Positions 31,089 to 40,115 of a stretch of DNA of 64,000 nt are shown here, piece by piece. The notes beneath the pieces are model-generated. The model was not told the origin of the DNA, ran no database searches, and saw only the letters and a program-made list of their open reading frames with translations. Made by a program: the position numbers and the translations under genes. Source of the DNA: Nocardioides guangzhouensis. Lineage in GTDB: Bacteria > Actinomycetota > Actinomycetes > Propionibacteriales > Nocardioidaceae. Location of the stretch: the NCBI RefSeq assembly GCF_004519545.1, contig NZ_SDKM01000002.1, positions 124,001 through 188,000 on the forward strand. Direction: 5' to 3'. Position 1 is the stretch's first letter. Every line of letters starts with the position of its first letter.

Positions 31089-32561
31089 TCAGAGCAGGGC
31101 GTGCCAGCGGCGCGGCTCGGGGCGGATCGCGGCCGCCTCCTCCTCGCGCCGGGCCCGCCGGCCTCGCGGGCCGGTGAAGGCGAGGTCGAGGCGGATCAGC
31201 AGGTAGCCGATCAGCGCACCGGGGACCAGGGAGTAGAGCACGATCAGGGTTGCCTCGAGCCAGCCGGTGGCGGGGTTCACCATGATCCCCGCGACCGAGA
31301 CAGTGGCGGCGGTGCCGAACGCACACACCCACCAGCCCTGCCGGCGGCGGGCGCGCATGTGCGTGCCCCACACGAGGGCGGGGACGCCGACCAGGACCTG
31401 GATCGGACGGGGTACGGCGCGTGCATGGGCGCGCAGCCAGCCGACCGAGTCGTAGATCCCGTCGATCATCTCCTGGGACCCGTAGCGGCGGAGCATCTCG
31501 GCGTACGCCATGGTCACCGCCAGGCTGGTGGTGCCGACCAGCACCACGAACAGGCCGCGGCGACCGAGGCCGTGGAAGCCGGCCCCGAGCCGGTAGACCA
31601 GGATGAGGGCGAGGGAGAACGCCAGTCCGAGGGTGAGGTAGTCGAAGCGCTCGAGCGAGACAACCGGCCGGTAGCCGATCACCGCGATCGCCCCGACCGC
31701 GGCGATCAGCAGTGCGAGCACCGCCTCGCGGAGCGCCCCGCGGAAGCGCACGGCGGGCACCGTGGCCATCACACCGAGGACGCCGGCACTCACCGCGGTC
31801 AGCACCGCCGCGCCGCCGCGCAGGGTCTCGGTGCCGGTGAGCACCGCGGCCAGGCCGAAGCCGAGCGCCAGGCCGCCGAACACGAACGGGCGGCCGCCGG
31901 TGCGGGCGGCCAGCGCGAAGGTCAGGGTCGTCGAGATCGTCACCGCGGAGGCCTCGTCGAGCCAGGCCGGACCCATCTCGGCGATCGCGAGGGCGGCGGC
32001 AGCCACGCCGCCGAGCACGGCGAGCACGGCGAGCACGAACAGCGGCCGGGCCCAGCGCGGGACCGGCACCTCGGCGACGGTCGCCGCGGCCACCCGCGGC
32101 GTGGGGGCGGCGTTGCGCTCCTCCCGGGACTGCCGCTTCGCGGCCCGGGCCTCGGCGCGGCGCTCGCGGCGGCTCGCCGGCCGCTCGGGCTGCGCGGCCC
32201 GCTTCGGCGCGACCCGCCTGGCCGGCTCGCGCCGGCGGGCACCGTCACGCGAGTCGGTCGGCATCCCGTCTTGAGCGGCGGGCGCGTCGGTCACAGGACG
32301 AGTGGTCGTCACCGAGGGTGCCGGCGCCACCACCGGCGGCTCGACCCGGGTCGGCGCCACGACGTGGGGCGGCTCGGAGACCGGTGTCCGCGGGGGCTCC
32401 GGGGTCCGCGGCGCCGGATCCGTCACCTCGGAACGCGGCTCCCGGGACGGGCCGGACGACTCCCGTCCGCTGCTGCCGCGGCTCTCCGGCCGCTGCCGTC
32501 GCGCACCCAGGCGCGAGGGCCGTTCGGCCACGCGCCTGCCGGGAGTGCGAGGAAGGGACAC
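31089..32561 (-). CDS. Multi-pass membrane protein with long Arg/Pro-rich N-terminus
   Basis: A 490-residue protein. The first 165 residues are disordered, rich in Pro, Arg, Ser and Ala (PPRTPVSEPPHVVAPTRVEP). About ten hydrophobic segments follow, from FVLAVLAVLGGVAAAALAIA to LIVLYSLVPGALIGYLLIRL. The loop MLRRYGSQEMIDGIYDSVGW is the most distinctive soluble part. No enzymatic motif or family was recognised. Start is a GTG at 32561. The cytoplasmic N-tail and a basic C-tail suggest interactions inside the cell. Confidence 0.65.
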   Translation of the reverse strand: MSLPRTPGRRVAERPSRLGARRQRPESRGSSGRESSGPSREPRSEVTDPAPRTPEPPRTPVSEPPHVVAPTRVEPPVVAPAPSVTTTRPVTDAPAAQDGMPTDSRDGARRREPARRVAPKRAAQPERPASRRERRAEARAAKRQSREERNAAPTPRVAAATVAEVPVPRWARPLFVLAVLAVLGGVAAAALAIAEMGPAWLDEASAVTISTTLTFALAARTGGRPFVFGGLALGFGLAAVLTGTETLRGGAAVLTAVSAGVLGVMATVPAVRFRGALREAVLALLIAAVGAIAVIGYRPVVSLERFDYLTLGLAFSLALILVYRLGAGFHGLGRRGLFVVLVGTTSLAVTMAYAEMLRRYGSQEMIDGIYDSVGWLRAHARAVPRPIQVLVGVPALVWGTHMRARRRQGWWVCAFGTAATVSVAGIMVNPATGWLEATLIVLYSLVPGALIGYLLIRLDLAFTGPRGRRARREEEAAAIRPEPRRWHALL

Positions 32562-32570
32562 CGGGAGAGG

Positions 32571-33371
32571 TTAACCGGCGAGGTGCCTTCGGTTCGAAAG
32601 CGAGGGGTTCGTCGAGCGGGCTCGGACCAGCGCCGGGCGGCTCAGCACCGCGGTCACCACGGCCGGGTCGGGACCCGGGTCCGCGAGCAGCCCGCCGTCG
32701 GGGTCGACCACGAGCGAGTGCCCGGTGTAGCGGGGGGCGGCCTGCCCCACCGCGACGACGTACGTCGTGTTCTCGATGGCGCGGGCCCGGGCCAGGGTGC
32801 GCCAGTGGTCCACCTTGCGGGCGTGCTCGGCCTCGTCGCGGCCGGGGACCCAGGCTGCCGGCACCACCAGCACCTCCGCACCCGCGTCGACCAGCGCCCG
32901 CGCCAGCTCCGGGAACCGGAGGTCGTAGCAGGTCATCAGGCCGACCTGCCAGCCCTCGACCTCGACCACGGTCGGCTGCCACGGGCCGGCGGTGAGCCGG
33001 TCGGACTCGCGGTAGCCGAACGAGTCGTAGAGGTGGATCTTGCGGTACGCCGACTCCGTCCGGCCGCGGACCACGAGCGTGTTGTAGGGGCGGGCGGGAT
33101 CGTCGGAGGACTCGAACATCCCGGCCACCACGGTCCGGTCCTGCCCGGCCAGCTTCGCGACCGCCTCGGCGAACGGCCCGTCCAGAGGCTCGGCGTCGCC
33201 GGAGACGTCCTCGCCCGGCTTGCCGAAGTCACGGGCGAACGCCTCGGGCAGCACCACGAGGTCGGCGTCCAACGCCGGGTCGGCCTGCAGGTCGGCCAGC
33301 GCCGCCCGGTTCTCGGCGGGATCGGTGGATGACGCGCGCTGCACGAGCGCGACGCGGAGCTCCTCGGCCAT
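32571..33371 (-). CDS. Carbon-nitrogen hydrolase (nitrilase superfamily)
   Basis: A 266-residue C-N hydrolase with the complete triad: Glu in LVVLPEAFARDFG, Lys in SAYRKIHLYDSFG, and Cys in GLMTCYDLRFPELA. This is the amidohydrolase class related to omega-amidase/deaminated-glutathione amidase, so a small linear amide is the likely substrate. The ATG at 33371 starts right at the first strand (LRVALVQRAS). It is divergent from mobA with a 60-base gap. Confidence 0.85.
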   Translation of the reverse strand: MAEELRVALVQRASSTDPAENRAALADLQADPALDADLVVLPEAFARDFGKPGEDVSGDAEPLDGPFAEAVAKLAGQDRTVVAGMFESSDDPARPYNTLVVRGRTESAYRKIHLYDSFGYRESDRLTAGPWQPTVVEVEGWQVGLMTCYDLRFPELARALVDAGAEVLVVPAAWVPGRDEAEHARKVDHWRTLARARAIENTTYVVAVGQAAPRYTGHSLVVDPDGGLLADPGPDPAVVTAVLSRPALVRARSTNPSLSNRRHLAG

Positions 33372-33431
33372 GGCTCCAGCGTGCCAGACCCCGGCAGGGG
33401 AGGCACGGGGCGCTGGGAGAGACTGGGGATC

Positions 33432-34004
33432 ATGAGCCCCTCCTCCGTCGCGCTCGGCGCGATCGTGCTGGCCGGTGGCACCGCGGCCCGGATGGGTGGC
33501 GTGGACAAGGCGTCCATCGAGCTCGGCGGGCGCACCCTGCTGGCGTGGGCGCTGGACGCGGTGGTCGACGCCGGCGAGGTGGTCGTGCTCGGCGACTGGG
33601 TGCCGACCGAGCGCCCCGTGACCTTCACCCGCGAGGACCCGGCTCAGGGTGGCCCGGCGGCCGGGCTGCTGGCGGGGCTGGACGCGTTCGCGAGGAGCCC
33701 GCGGGAGCTGGTCGTCCTCGCGGTGGACATGCCCCGGGTGACGATGCGGACAGTGGCGCGGCTGCGGGACTCGGCCCGCGGGCACGACGGCGCGGTGCTC
33801 TGCGACGGCGACGGCCGGCGGCAGCTCGCGATGGTGCTCGACCCGGCCCGGCTGGGCGCCGTACGACCGCCGTACGCCGAGGAGCACGGGCTGCCGCTAC
33901 GCCGGCTGCTGGCACCGCTGGACCTCGCCGAGATGGCCGCAGTGGGCGACGAGGCGCACGACGTCGACGGCTGGTCGGACCTGCGCGACCTGGCCGGCTC
34001 CTGA
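33432..34004 (+). CDS. mobA: Molybdenum cofactor guanylyltransferase-like protein
   Basis: A 190-residue nucleotidyltransferase. The N-terminal signature GAIVLAGGTAARMGGVDKAS matches MobA/CobY-type GTP-binding (GGxxxRMGxxK). GGPAAGLLAGL and VVLAVDMPRVT (metal Asp) follow. It should attach GMP to molybdopterin. A DUF6457 gene follows 108 bases later, a pairing often found with molybdenum cofactor genes, which supports the call. The two could share a transcript. Confidence 0.8.
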   Translation: MSPSSVALGAIVLAGGTAARMGGVDKASIELGGRTLLAWALDAVVDAGEVVVLGDWVPTERPVTFTREDPAQGGPAAGLLAGLDAFARSPRELVVLAVDMPRVTMRTVARLRDSARGHDGAVLCDGDGRRQLAMVLDPARLGAVRPPYAEEHGLPLRRLLAPLDLAEMAAVGDEAHDVDGWSDLRDLAGS

Positions 34005-34112
34005 TCCCCGCCACTGGCAGCGCCCCGGCGCCGCTGGACCACTGGTTCGGCACCGGGGGACGCTCCGGCCGCAACACTTGCCAGACGGCCTCCGCCGTAT
34101 GAATGTGGACCT

Positions 34113-34436
34113 GTGAATCTCCACGACTGGATCGACGAGCTCTGCGACGCGCTCGACATCGATGCGGAGGTCGACGAGGCGCTCGTGCTGGACCTGGCCC
34201 GGGACGCGGCGCACAACGTCCAGCGGGCGGCCGCGCCGATCACGACGTACCTCCTCGGTTTCGCCGCCGCCGCGCACAGCGCCAGTCCCGACCGCGTCGA
34301 GCAGCTGGCCGGCGCCGCCTCGGCGCTCGCCGACTCCTGGGACCGTCCCGCCGACGCGGGGGACCCCGACGACGTCGACGACGAGATCCCCGACGACCAC
34401 CTGGTCGACCACACCGGCGACCGCTACGAGGCCTGA
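34113..34436 (+). CDS. DUF6457 protein
   Basis: A 107-residue acidic helical protein of the DUF6457 type: NLHDWIDELCDALDIDAEVD, then LARDAAHNVQRAAAPITTYL and LGFAAA. This family is typically fused or adjacent to MobA/Mog-type proteins, so a molybdenum cofactor role is inferred, although its activity is unknown. GTG start at 34113. The C-terminal third is very acidic (Asp-rich) and probably disordered. Confidence 0.72.
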   Translation: MNLHDWIDELCDALDIDAEVDEALVLDLARDAAHNVQRAAAPITTYLLGFAAAAHSASPDRVEQLAGAASALADSWDRPADAGDPDDVDDEIPDDHLVDHTGDRYEA

Positions 34437-34480
34437 CCACCGCAGGGTCCGCCGCCCGTATGGCTGGCTAGGGTGACCGC

Positions 34481-35470
34481 ATGCGTGCCGTGATCGCCCC
34501 CGAGCCCGGAGGACCCGATGCCCTGACGGTGGTCGAGGTCGACGACCCGGAGCCCGGTCCGGGCGAAGTGCTGGTCCGGGTCGCCGCGACCGCGGTGAAC
34601 CGCGCGGACACCCTGCAGCGCCAGGGGCACTACCGTCCTCCGCCCGGAGCCTCCGAGGTGCTGGGGCTCGAGTGCAGCGGGACGGTCGCGGCGCTCGGCG
34701 AGGGCGTCACCGGCTGGTCGGTCGGCGACGAGGTGTGCGCCCTGCTCTCCGGCGGCGGGTACGCCGAGCTGGTCGCGGTCCCGGCCGGCCAGCTGATGCC
34801 GGTCCCCGACGACCTCGACCTGGTCCAGGCGGGGTCGCTGCCCGAGGTGGCGTGCACGGTCTGGTCCAACGTGTTCATGATCGCCGGCCTGCAACCCGGG
34901 GAGAGGCTGCTCGTGCACGGCGGGGCCGGCGGCATCGGCACGTTCGCGATCCAGCTCGCCCACGCACTGGGCGCGACCGTGTTCACCACGGCGGGCAGTG
35001 CGGAGAAGCTCGCGGTCTGCGCCGACCTGGGCGCGGACGTGACCATCAACTACCGCGAGCAGGACTTCGTCGAGGTGCTCGGCGAGGCCGGCGGCGCCGA
35101 CGTCATCCTCGACAACATGGGAGCGAAGTACCTTCCCCGCAACGTCGACGCCCTGGCCACCGAGGGCCGCCTCGTCGTGATCGGCCTGCAGGGCGGGACG
35201 AAGGGCGAGCTCGACCTCGGCAAGCTCCTGCGCAAGCGCGCCGCGGTCATCGCCACCGCCCTGCGCGCCCGCCCGACCGCCGAGAAGGCGGCGATCGCGG
35301 CGGCCGTCGCCGAGCACGTGTGGCCGCTGGTGGCCGACGGGCGCGTGCGACCGGTCGTGCACACGGCGATGCCGCTGGACCGGGCTCCCGAGGCGCACCG
35401 GCTGATGGAGGAGAGCGGCCACGTCGGCAAGATCGTGCTCACCACCGGCGCCTTGGGCGCCGCGTCCTAG
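34481..35470 (+). CDS. NADPH:quinone oxidoreductase (MDR superfamily)
   Basis: A 329-residue medium-chain dehydrogenase of the quinone-oxidoreductase/PIG3 type. NRADTLQRQGHYRPPPGASE is typical of PIG3-like members. The Rossmann motif is VHGGAGGIGTFAIQLA, and DVILDNMGAKYLPRN follows. No structural zinc cysteines are present, as expected. It probably reduces quinones with NADPH. The next gene, bpa, begins ten bases after its stop, so the two may be cotranscribed. Confidence 0.85.
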   Translation: MRAVIAPEPGGPDALTVVEVDDPEPGPGEVLVRVAATAVNRADTLQRQGHYRPPPGASEVLGLECSGTVAALGEGVTGWSVGDEVCALLSGGGYAELVAVPAGQLMPVPDDLDLVQAGSLPEVACTVWSNVFMIAGLQPGERLLVHGGAGGIGTFAIQLAHALGATVFTTAGSAEKLAVCADLGADVTINYREQDFVEVLGEAGGADVILDNMGAKYLPRNVDALATEGRLVVIGLQGGTKGELDLGKLLRKRAAVIATALRARPTAEKAAIAAAVAEHVWPLVADGRVRPVVHTAMPLDRAPEAHRLMEESGHVGKIVLTTGALGAAS

Positions 35471-35479
35471 GGTGGGGTC

Positions 35480-36064
35480 ATGAGCGAGGAGCAGTCCGAG
35501 GAGCAGATCGTCATCATCGGTCCGGACGGTCAGCCGGTGGGGACCGTGCCGAGCAGCGTGCTCGCCGCGGCCCAGCAGCAGGACGGCGCCGAGGACGAGG
35601 ACGACGAGGAGCGCCACATCAGCGAGCTCGTGGAGCAGCCGGCGAAGGTCATGCGCATCGGCAGCATGATCCGGCAGCTCCTCGAGGAGGTGAAGACCGC
35701 ACCTCTGGACGAGGCGTCGCGCAACCGGCTCAAGGAGATCCACCAGTCCTCGATCAAGGAGCTCGAGGCCGGGCTCGCGCCCGAGCTGGTCGAGGAGCTC
35801 GAGCGCCTCACCCTGCCGTTCAACGAGGGCACCCCCAGCGACAGCGAGCTGCGGATCGCCCAGGCCCAGCTGGTCGGCTGGCTCGAGGGCCTCTTCCACG
35901 GCATCCAGACCGCGATCTACGCGCAGCAGGTGGCCGCCCGTGCCCAGCTCGAGCAGATGCGCCGCGCGCTGCCTCCCGGCATGGAGGCCATGCAGCGCCC
36001 GCCGCAGTCGCCCCAGGCGCCGGAGGCGCAGTCGGGGGACGGCTCGTCGGGGATGTACCTCTGA
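35480..36064 (+). CDS. bpa: Bacterial proteasome activator
   Basis: A 194-residue protein matching Bpa (formerly DUF2587). The helical core (EQPAKVMRIGSMIRQLLEEV ... TLPFNEGTPSDSELRIAQAQ ... WLEGLFHGIQTAIYAQQ) is near-diagnostic. It forms a dodecameric ring that opens the 20S proteasome without ATP. The extreme C-terminus GMYL corresponds to the GQYL gate-opening tail of Mycobacterium, with Gln replaced by Met. The N- and C-terminal flanks are disordered and acidic. No proteasome genes are in the window. Confidence 0.92.
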   Translation: MSEEQSEEQIVIIGPDGQPVGTVPSSVLAAAQQQDGAEDEDDEERHISELVEQPAKVMRIGSMIRQLLEEVKTAPLDEASRNRLKEIHQSSIKELEAGLAPELVEELERLTLPFNEGTPSDSELRIAQAQLVGWLEGLFHGIQTAIYAQQVAARAQLEQMRRALPPGMEAMQRPPQSPQAPEAQSGDGSSGMYL

Positions 36065-36070
36065 GGGAGG

Positions 36071-36652
36071 TCAGCCCCGGGCCGGGCGACGCCCGAGCAC
36101 CCGGGCCAGCACCAGCGTGACCAGCCCGAGCACGATCAGCGCCACGCCGGGCAGCACCAGCGTCGAGAACGGCGCCGGCTCGCCGGTGTCGACCATCGTC
36201 ATCTCGACCGGCGCCTGGGCCGGGTCCTCGCGGGTCACCGGCCTGGCACCACGGCCGAGCTCGCCGACGACCGAGCGGGTGACCGCCGCGGTCAGCGGCC
36301 GGGTGCCCTCCCAGCTGAGCGCGCGGACGACGTCGTCCGACCCGTTGCGGGCGACGAACAGGTAGTCCTTCCCCTGCTTCAGACCGCGCACCCCGCAGTC
36401 GGCCCCGGTCGCCGGGGTCTCGACGCTGACCCGCTCCGGGACCCGGCCCCGGTAGACCCGGTCCACGGCAACGTCGAACGTCGCGGGGTCGCCGGCACCG
36501 GACTCGCGCTGGACCGTGCCGCTGAAGACGTACGACGCCCGCGGCAGGGCCTTCGACAGCGGCAGCACGTCGCGGTCGCAGGCCGAGGCCGGCGCCTCCG
36601 TCACGAGGACGCACCCCAGCACCACGAGCACGAGCACCATCAGCCGGCGCAT
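36071..36652 (-). CDS. Secreted membrane-anchored protein, NTR/TIMP-like
   Basis: A 193-residue protein with a signal peptide (MRRLMVLVLVVLGCVLV then EAPASAC), an N-terminal Cys after cleavage, a beta-rich domain with few cysteines (ASYVFSGTVQRE, VDRVYRGRVPERVSV, GADCGVRGLKQGKDYLFVA), and one C-terminal transmembrane helix (FSTLVLPGVALIVLGLVTLV) with a basic tail. The leading Cys and strand pattern recall netrin/TIMP-like domains. GGAGG six bases before the ATG at 36652 fixes the start. It is likely held outside the cell membrane. Function unknown. Confidence 0.7.
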   Translation of the reverse strand: MRRLMVLVLVVLGCVLVTEAPASACDRDVLPLSKALPRASYVFSGTVQRESGAGDPATFDVAVDRVYRGRVPERVSVETPATGADCGVRGLKQGKDYLFVARNGSDDVVRALSWEGTRPLTAAVTRSVVGELGRGARPVTREDPAQAPVEMTMVDTGEPAPFSTLVLPGVALIVLGLVTLVLARVLGRRPARG

Positions 36653-36741
36653 GCACACCTCCAGTCGGTCTATCGGTTCCGGTGGCCCGGATCCAGCGTC
36701 TCAGGGTAGGGGTAGCCCGTGCACCTCCCGGGCACGCCCCC

Positions 36742-37536
36742 TCACAGCCCGAACACCCGCTCCAGCACCGCGGCCACCCCGTCCTCGTCATTGCGGGGCG
36801 CCCGATCGCCGGCCGTCGCGACCACGTCGGGGTGCGCGTTGCCCATGGCATAGGAGCGACCGGCCCAGGCCAGCATCGGGACGTCGTTGGGCATGTCGCC
36901 GAAGGCGATCACGTCGGCGGCCAGCACGTCGAGGGACCCGCAGATGCCGACCAGGGCGCTGCCCTTGGTCACGCCGGGTGCGTTGATCTCGACCAGGCCG
37001 TCCATCGTCCAGGTCACCTCGGCGAGGTGACCCGCCGCCGCGAACACCGCGTCGCGGAAGGCCGCCGGCTCCATCGCGTCGTTGCGCACCAGCACCTTGG
37101 CCGCCGGGTCGGTCCAGACGTCCTCGAGCGGGCCGGTCGGCGTGCCGGCGGGGACCGGGTGCGCCGCGTCGTCGTACGCCGGGTCGCAGCGGATTCCGTC
37201 CACGGTCTCGATCGCGATGGAGGCGCCGGGCACGTGCCGGTAGATCGCCTCGGCCAGCAGCAGCCCGTCGGCCGGGTCGATGCCGTGCAGCTCCCGGACC
37301 CGGTGGCCGGCGACGTCGAAGACGATCCCACCGTTGGACACCACGGCCAGGCCGTGGTCGCCGACCATCGGCCAGAAGTCGTCCATCCAGCGCAGCGGCC
37401 GGGCGGTCACGAACACCACCGGCACGCCGCGCTCCTCGAGCGCCTCCACCGCCGCACGGGTGCGGACGCTGACGGTGCCGTCGGACCGCAGCAGGGTGCC
37501 GTCGAGGTCGGTGGCGACCAGCCGGGGCGTGCTCAC
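36742..37536 (-). CDS. HAD-IIB (Cof-type) phosphatase A
   Basis: A 264-residue Cof-like HAD phosphatase. Motif 1 is LVATDLDGTLLRSDG, motif 2 is VVFVTARP, motif 3 uses the Lys in GVTKGSALVGI, and motif 4 is VIAFGDMPNDVPML. It should dephosphorylate sugar phosphates or similar small molecules. The GTG start overlaps the DUF1905 stop by four bases. With the second HAD gene upstream it forms a three-gene run ending here. Confidence 0.87.
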   Translation of the reverse strand: MSTPRLVATDLDGTLLRSDGTVSVRTRAAVEALEERGVPVVFVTARPLRWMDDFWPMVGDHGLAVVSNGGIVFDVAGHRVRELHGIDPADGLLLAEAIYRHVPGASIAIETVDGIRCDPAYDDAAHPVPAGTPTGPLEDVWTDPAAKVLVRNDAMEPAAFRDAVFAAAGHLAEVTWTMDGLVEINAPGVTKGSALVGICGSLDVLAADVIAFGDMPNDVPMLAWAGRSYAMGNAHPDVVATAGDRAPRNDEDGVAAVLERVFGL

Positions 37537-37859
37537 GCGTCGTCCCGCAGGGTCACCGTGACGTCGACGTCGTCGCCCTCCTCGAGCCCCTCGGCGGCCC
37601 GGACCGCCTTCTTCACCGGCAGCACGTAGCAGCCGGTGCCCGACTCGGGGAACACGCTCGTCTCCCACGAGGTGGCGCCGACCCGGACCGCGACCCGGAC
37701 CGACCCGAAGCCCTTGGCACGCCCGTCCATCAGGTCGTGGATGTCGTCGCTCGGCTCCCCCGGGACGGTCACGAAGTGCCAGGCGCCCTCGCCCCCGCCC
37801 TTCGGGTCGCGCCAGCGCCAGAGCGGCGCGGTGAAGGAGTACGTCGCGTGGTCGCTCAC
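37533..37859 (-). CDS. DUF1905 protein
   Basis: A 108-residue protein with the DUF1905 pattern: SFTAPLWRWRDPKGGGEGAW, HFVTVP, SVRVAVRVGATSWETSVFP, YVLPVKKAVRAAEGLEEGDD. The family forms a small barrel, sometimes joined to YdeI-type domains, without a known activity. It overlaps both neighbouring HAD genes by four bases, so translation of all three is coupled. Confidence 0.85.
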   Translation of the reverse strand: MSDHATYSFTAPLWRWRDPKGGGEGAWHFVTVPGEPSDDIHDLMDGRAKGFGSVRVAVRVGATSWETSVFPESGTGCYVLPVKKAVRAAEGLEEGDDVDVTVTLRDDA

Positions 37860-38728
37860 GGGAAGTACCGCGTGAGCTCCACCGCCGCGCCGTCCTCGTC
37901 GACGCTGAGCGTGCTGGCGTCGGCGGCCTCGTGCACCTCGGCGACCGCCTGGCCCATGGCCACGCCACGACCGGCCCAGCGCAGCATCTCGAGGTCGTTG
38001 CGCCCGTCGCCGATGGCCAGCACGTCGACGGCCTCCACGTCCAGCGCCCCGGCGACGTGGGCCAGTCCGGAGGCCTTGGAGACGCCCAGCGGCGCGAGGT
38101 CCATCCAGGCGGTCCAGCCGACGACGTAGTCGGTGCCCTGCAGGCCGAGCCGGGCGGCCAGCGCCACGAAGTCGTCGGCGGTGGCGTTGGGGTCGCGGAT
38201 GATCACACGGCTGACCGGTGCCGCGACCAGCTCCTCGAGGTCGGTCACGATCATCTCGCCGGAGAGCTCGCCGACCGGGAAGTGGTCGCTGACCCGGTAG
38301 CCGACGCCACGCTCCTCGACCGCGACCAGGGCCTCAGGGTGGTGCCGGAGCACGGCGCCCACCGCGGCCCGCGCGTCGAAGGTCTCCTCGTGGACCACCT
38401 CGAGCGGCGGGTAGCGGAAGATCACCGCACCGTTGGACGCGACCACCCACAGCCGGTCGCGCTCGGTGCCGTGCAGCTCGAGCAGGTCCGCGATGCGGGT
38501 CATGCCGTGCGGGGACCTGCCGCTGGCCAGCACGATGTGCGTGCCCGCGTCGACGGCCCGCTGCACGGCCTCGTGCACCGCCGGGCTGATCTCCTCGTGG
38601 GTGGTGCCGGCGCCGTCCACCCAGCTCAGCAGGGTGCCGTCGATGTCGAGGGCCACCAGGCGCGGCCGCCAGCCCGGGGCCGGGAGCTCCCCGGCCTCGT
38701 CGTACGCGCGTCCTGCCGGCTCAGCCAA
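37856..38728 (-). CDS. HAD-IIB (Cof-type) phosphatase B
   Basis: A 290-residue HAD phosphatase. Motif 1 is [16 protein letters not shown], motif 2 IVLASGRSP, motif 3 [13 protein letters not shown], and motif 4 [18 protein letters not shown] at 38728 overlaps the serS stop by eight bases and is the likely start, although it is not a strong codon; the first conserved strand begins about 23 residues in. It is similar to phosphatase A but too different for a recent duplicate. Substrate unknown. Confidence 0.85.
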   Translation of the reverse strand: MAEPAGRAYDEAGELPAPGWRPRLVALDIDGTLLSWVDGAGTTHEEISPAVHEAVQRAVDAGTHIVLASGRSPHGMTRIADLLELHGTERDRLWVVASNGAVIFRYPPLEVVHEETFDARAAVGAVLRHHPEALVAVEERGVGYRVSDHFPVGELSGEMIVTDLEELVAAPVSRVIIRDPNATADDFVALAARLGLQGTDYVVGWTAWMDLAPLGVSKASGLAHVAGALDVEAVDVLAIGDGRNDLEMLRWAGRGVAMGQAVAEVHEAADASTLSVDEDGAAVELTRYFP

Positions 38729-39992
38729 CGTCCACCGGCTTCAGCACGTCGACCCCGCCGAGGTAGGGGCGCAGCGCCTCGGGCACCCGCACCGACCCGT
38801 CCTCGAGCTGGTGGGTCTCGAGGATCGCGACGATGGTCCGCGGGATCGCGCACAGCGTGCCGTTGAGCGTGGCCACGTGCCGGGTGCCGTCGGGGAACCG
38901 GGCCCGGGTGTCCAGGCGTCGCGTCTGGAAGTCGGTGCAGTTGGACGTGGAGGTGAGCTCGCGGTAGCGCCCCTGCGTGGGGATCCACGCCTCGCAGTCG
39001 AACTTGCGCTGGGCGGACAGGCCCAGGTCGCCGGCCGCGGTGTCGATGACGCGGTAGGCCAGCTCGAGCTTGTCGAGGAACGCCTTCTCGATCGAGAGCA
39101 GCCGCTGGTGCTCGGCGAAGGAGTCCTCGATGGTCGTGTAGACGAACATCTCCACCTTGTCGAACCAGTGCACCCGGATGATGCCCCGGGTGTCCTTGCC
39201 GTGCGAGCCTGCCTCCTTCCGGAAGCACGGGCTGAACGCGGCGTAGCGGAGCGGCAACGATCCGGCGTCGAGGATCTCGTCGGAGTGGTAGGCGGCCATC
39301 GGCACCTCGGACGTGCCGACGAGGTAGAGGTCCTCCCCCTCGATCCGGTAGACGTCGTCGGCGGCCTGGCCGAGGAAGCCGGTGCCGTCCATCGCCCGCG
39401 GCCGGACCAGCGACGGAGCGATCACCTGGGTGAAGCCGTGGTCGCGGGCGGTCTCGTTGGCGAGGTTGACCAGCGCGAACTCGAGCTGGGCGCCGACGCC
39501 GGTGAGGAAGTAGAAGCGCGATCCGGACACCTTCGCGCCCCGCTCGACGTCGATCGCGCCGAGCAGCCGGCCGAGCTCGAGGTGGTCACGCGGCTCGAAG
39601 TCGAACTCCACCGGGGTGCCGATGTGCTCGAGCACCGTGTAGTCGTCCTCGCCGCCGGCCGGGGCCTCGTCGGCGGCCAGGTTGGGGATCTCCTTGAGCG
39701 TCTCCACCCAGGCCGCCTCGGCCTCGGCCTGCCGGGCCTCGGCGGTCTTGACGTCCGCGGCCAGCGCCCGGGTGCGGTCGAGCAGCGCGGCCTTCTCGTC
39801 ACCCTGGGCGCGGGAGACCTGCTTGCCGAGCTGCTTCTGCTCGGCCCGGAGCGACTCGAACGCGGAGATCGACTCCCGTCGCGCGGTGTCGGCGGAGAGG
39901 GCGCGGTCCACGACGTCGGCGGGGAGACCGCGCTTGGCCTGGGCGGCTCGCACGCGGTCGGGGTCGTCACGGAGGATGCGCGGGTCGATCAT
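38721..39992 (-). CDS. serS: Seryl-tRNA synthetase
   Basis: A 423-residue class II synthetase of full length. The N-terminal coiled-coil arm ([20 protein letters not shown]) reads tRNA-Ser. Motif 1 is followed by the active-site regions [20 protein letters not shown] (motif 2) and [20 protein letters not shown] (motif 3). It charges the two tRNA-Ser species seen in this window. It heads a run with the two HAD genes and DUF1905, all overlapping. Confidence 0.97.
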   Translation of the reverse strand: MIDPRILRDDPDRVRAAQAKRGLPADVVDRALSADTARRESISAFESLRAEQKQLGKQVSRAQGDEKAALLDRTRALAADVKTAEARQAEAEAAWVETLKEIPNLAADEAPAGGEDDYTVLEHIGTPVEFDFEPRDHLELGRLLGAIDVERGAKVSGSRFYFLTGVGAQLEFALVNLANETARDHGFTQVIAPSLVRPRAMDGTGFLGQAADDVYRIEGEDLYLVGTSEVPMAAYHSDEILDAGSLPLRYAAFSPCFRKEAGSHGKDTRGIIRVHWFDKVEMFVYTTIEDSFAEHQRLLSIEKAFLDKLELAYRVIDTAAGDLGLSAQRKFDCEAWIPTQGRYRELTSTSNCTDFQTRRLDTRARFPDGTRHVATLNGTLCAIPRTIVAILETHQLEDGSVRVPEALRPYLGGVDVLKPVDVG

Positions 39993-40115
39993 TCCGGGAT
40001 CCCCGCGGAGAGGGGAGCGCAGCGAGGCTCTTCGTGGGGTGGGGTCATGCCTGCAAGGCTATCCGCCGCCACCCCCGCGGGTCGCGGGAGTTCCGGGACC
40101 CGCTGCCCGATCGCC

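Noticed and set aside
31050-33332. A 760-codon forward frame
   Set aside because: Antisense to the membrane protein and the C-N hydrolase, both of which have recognisable features.
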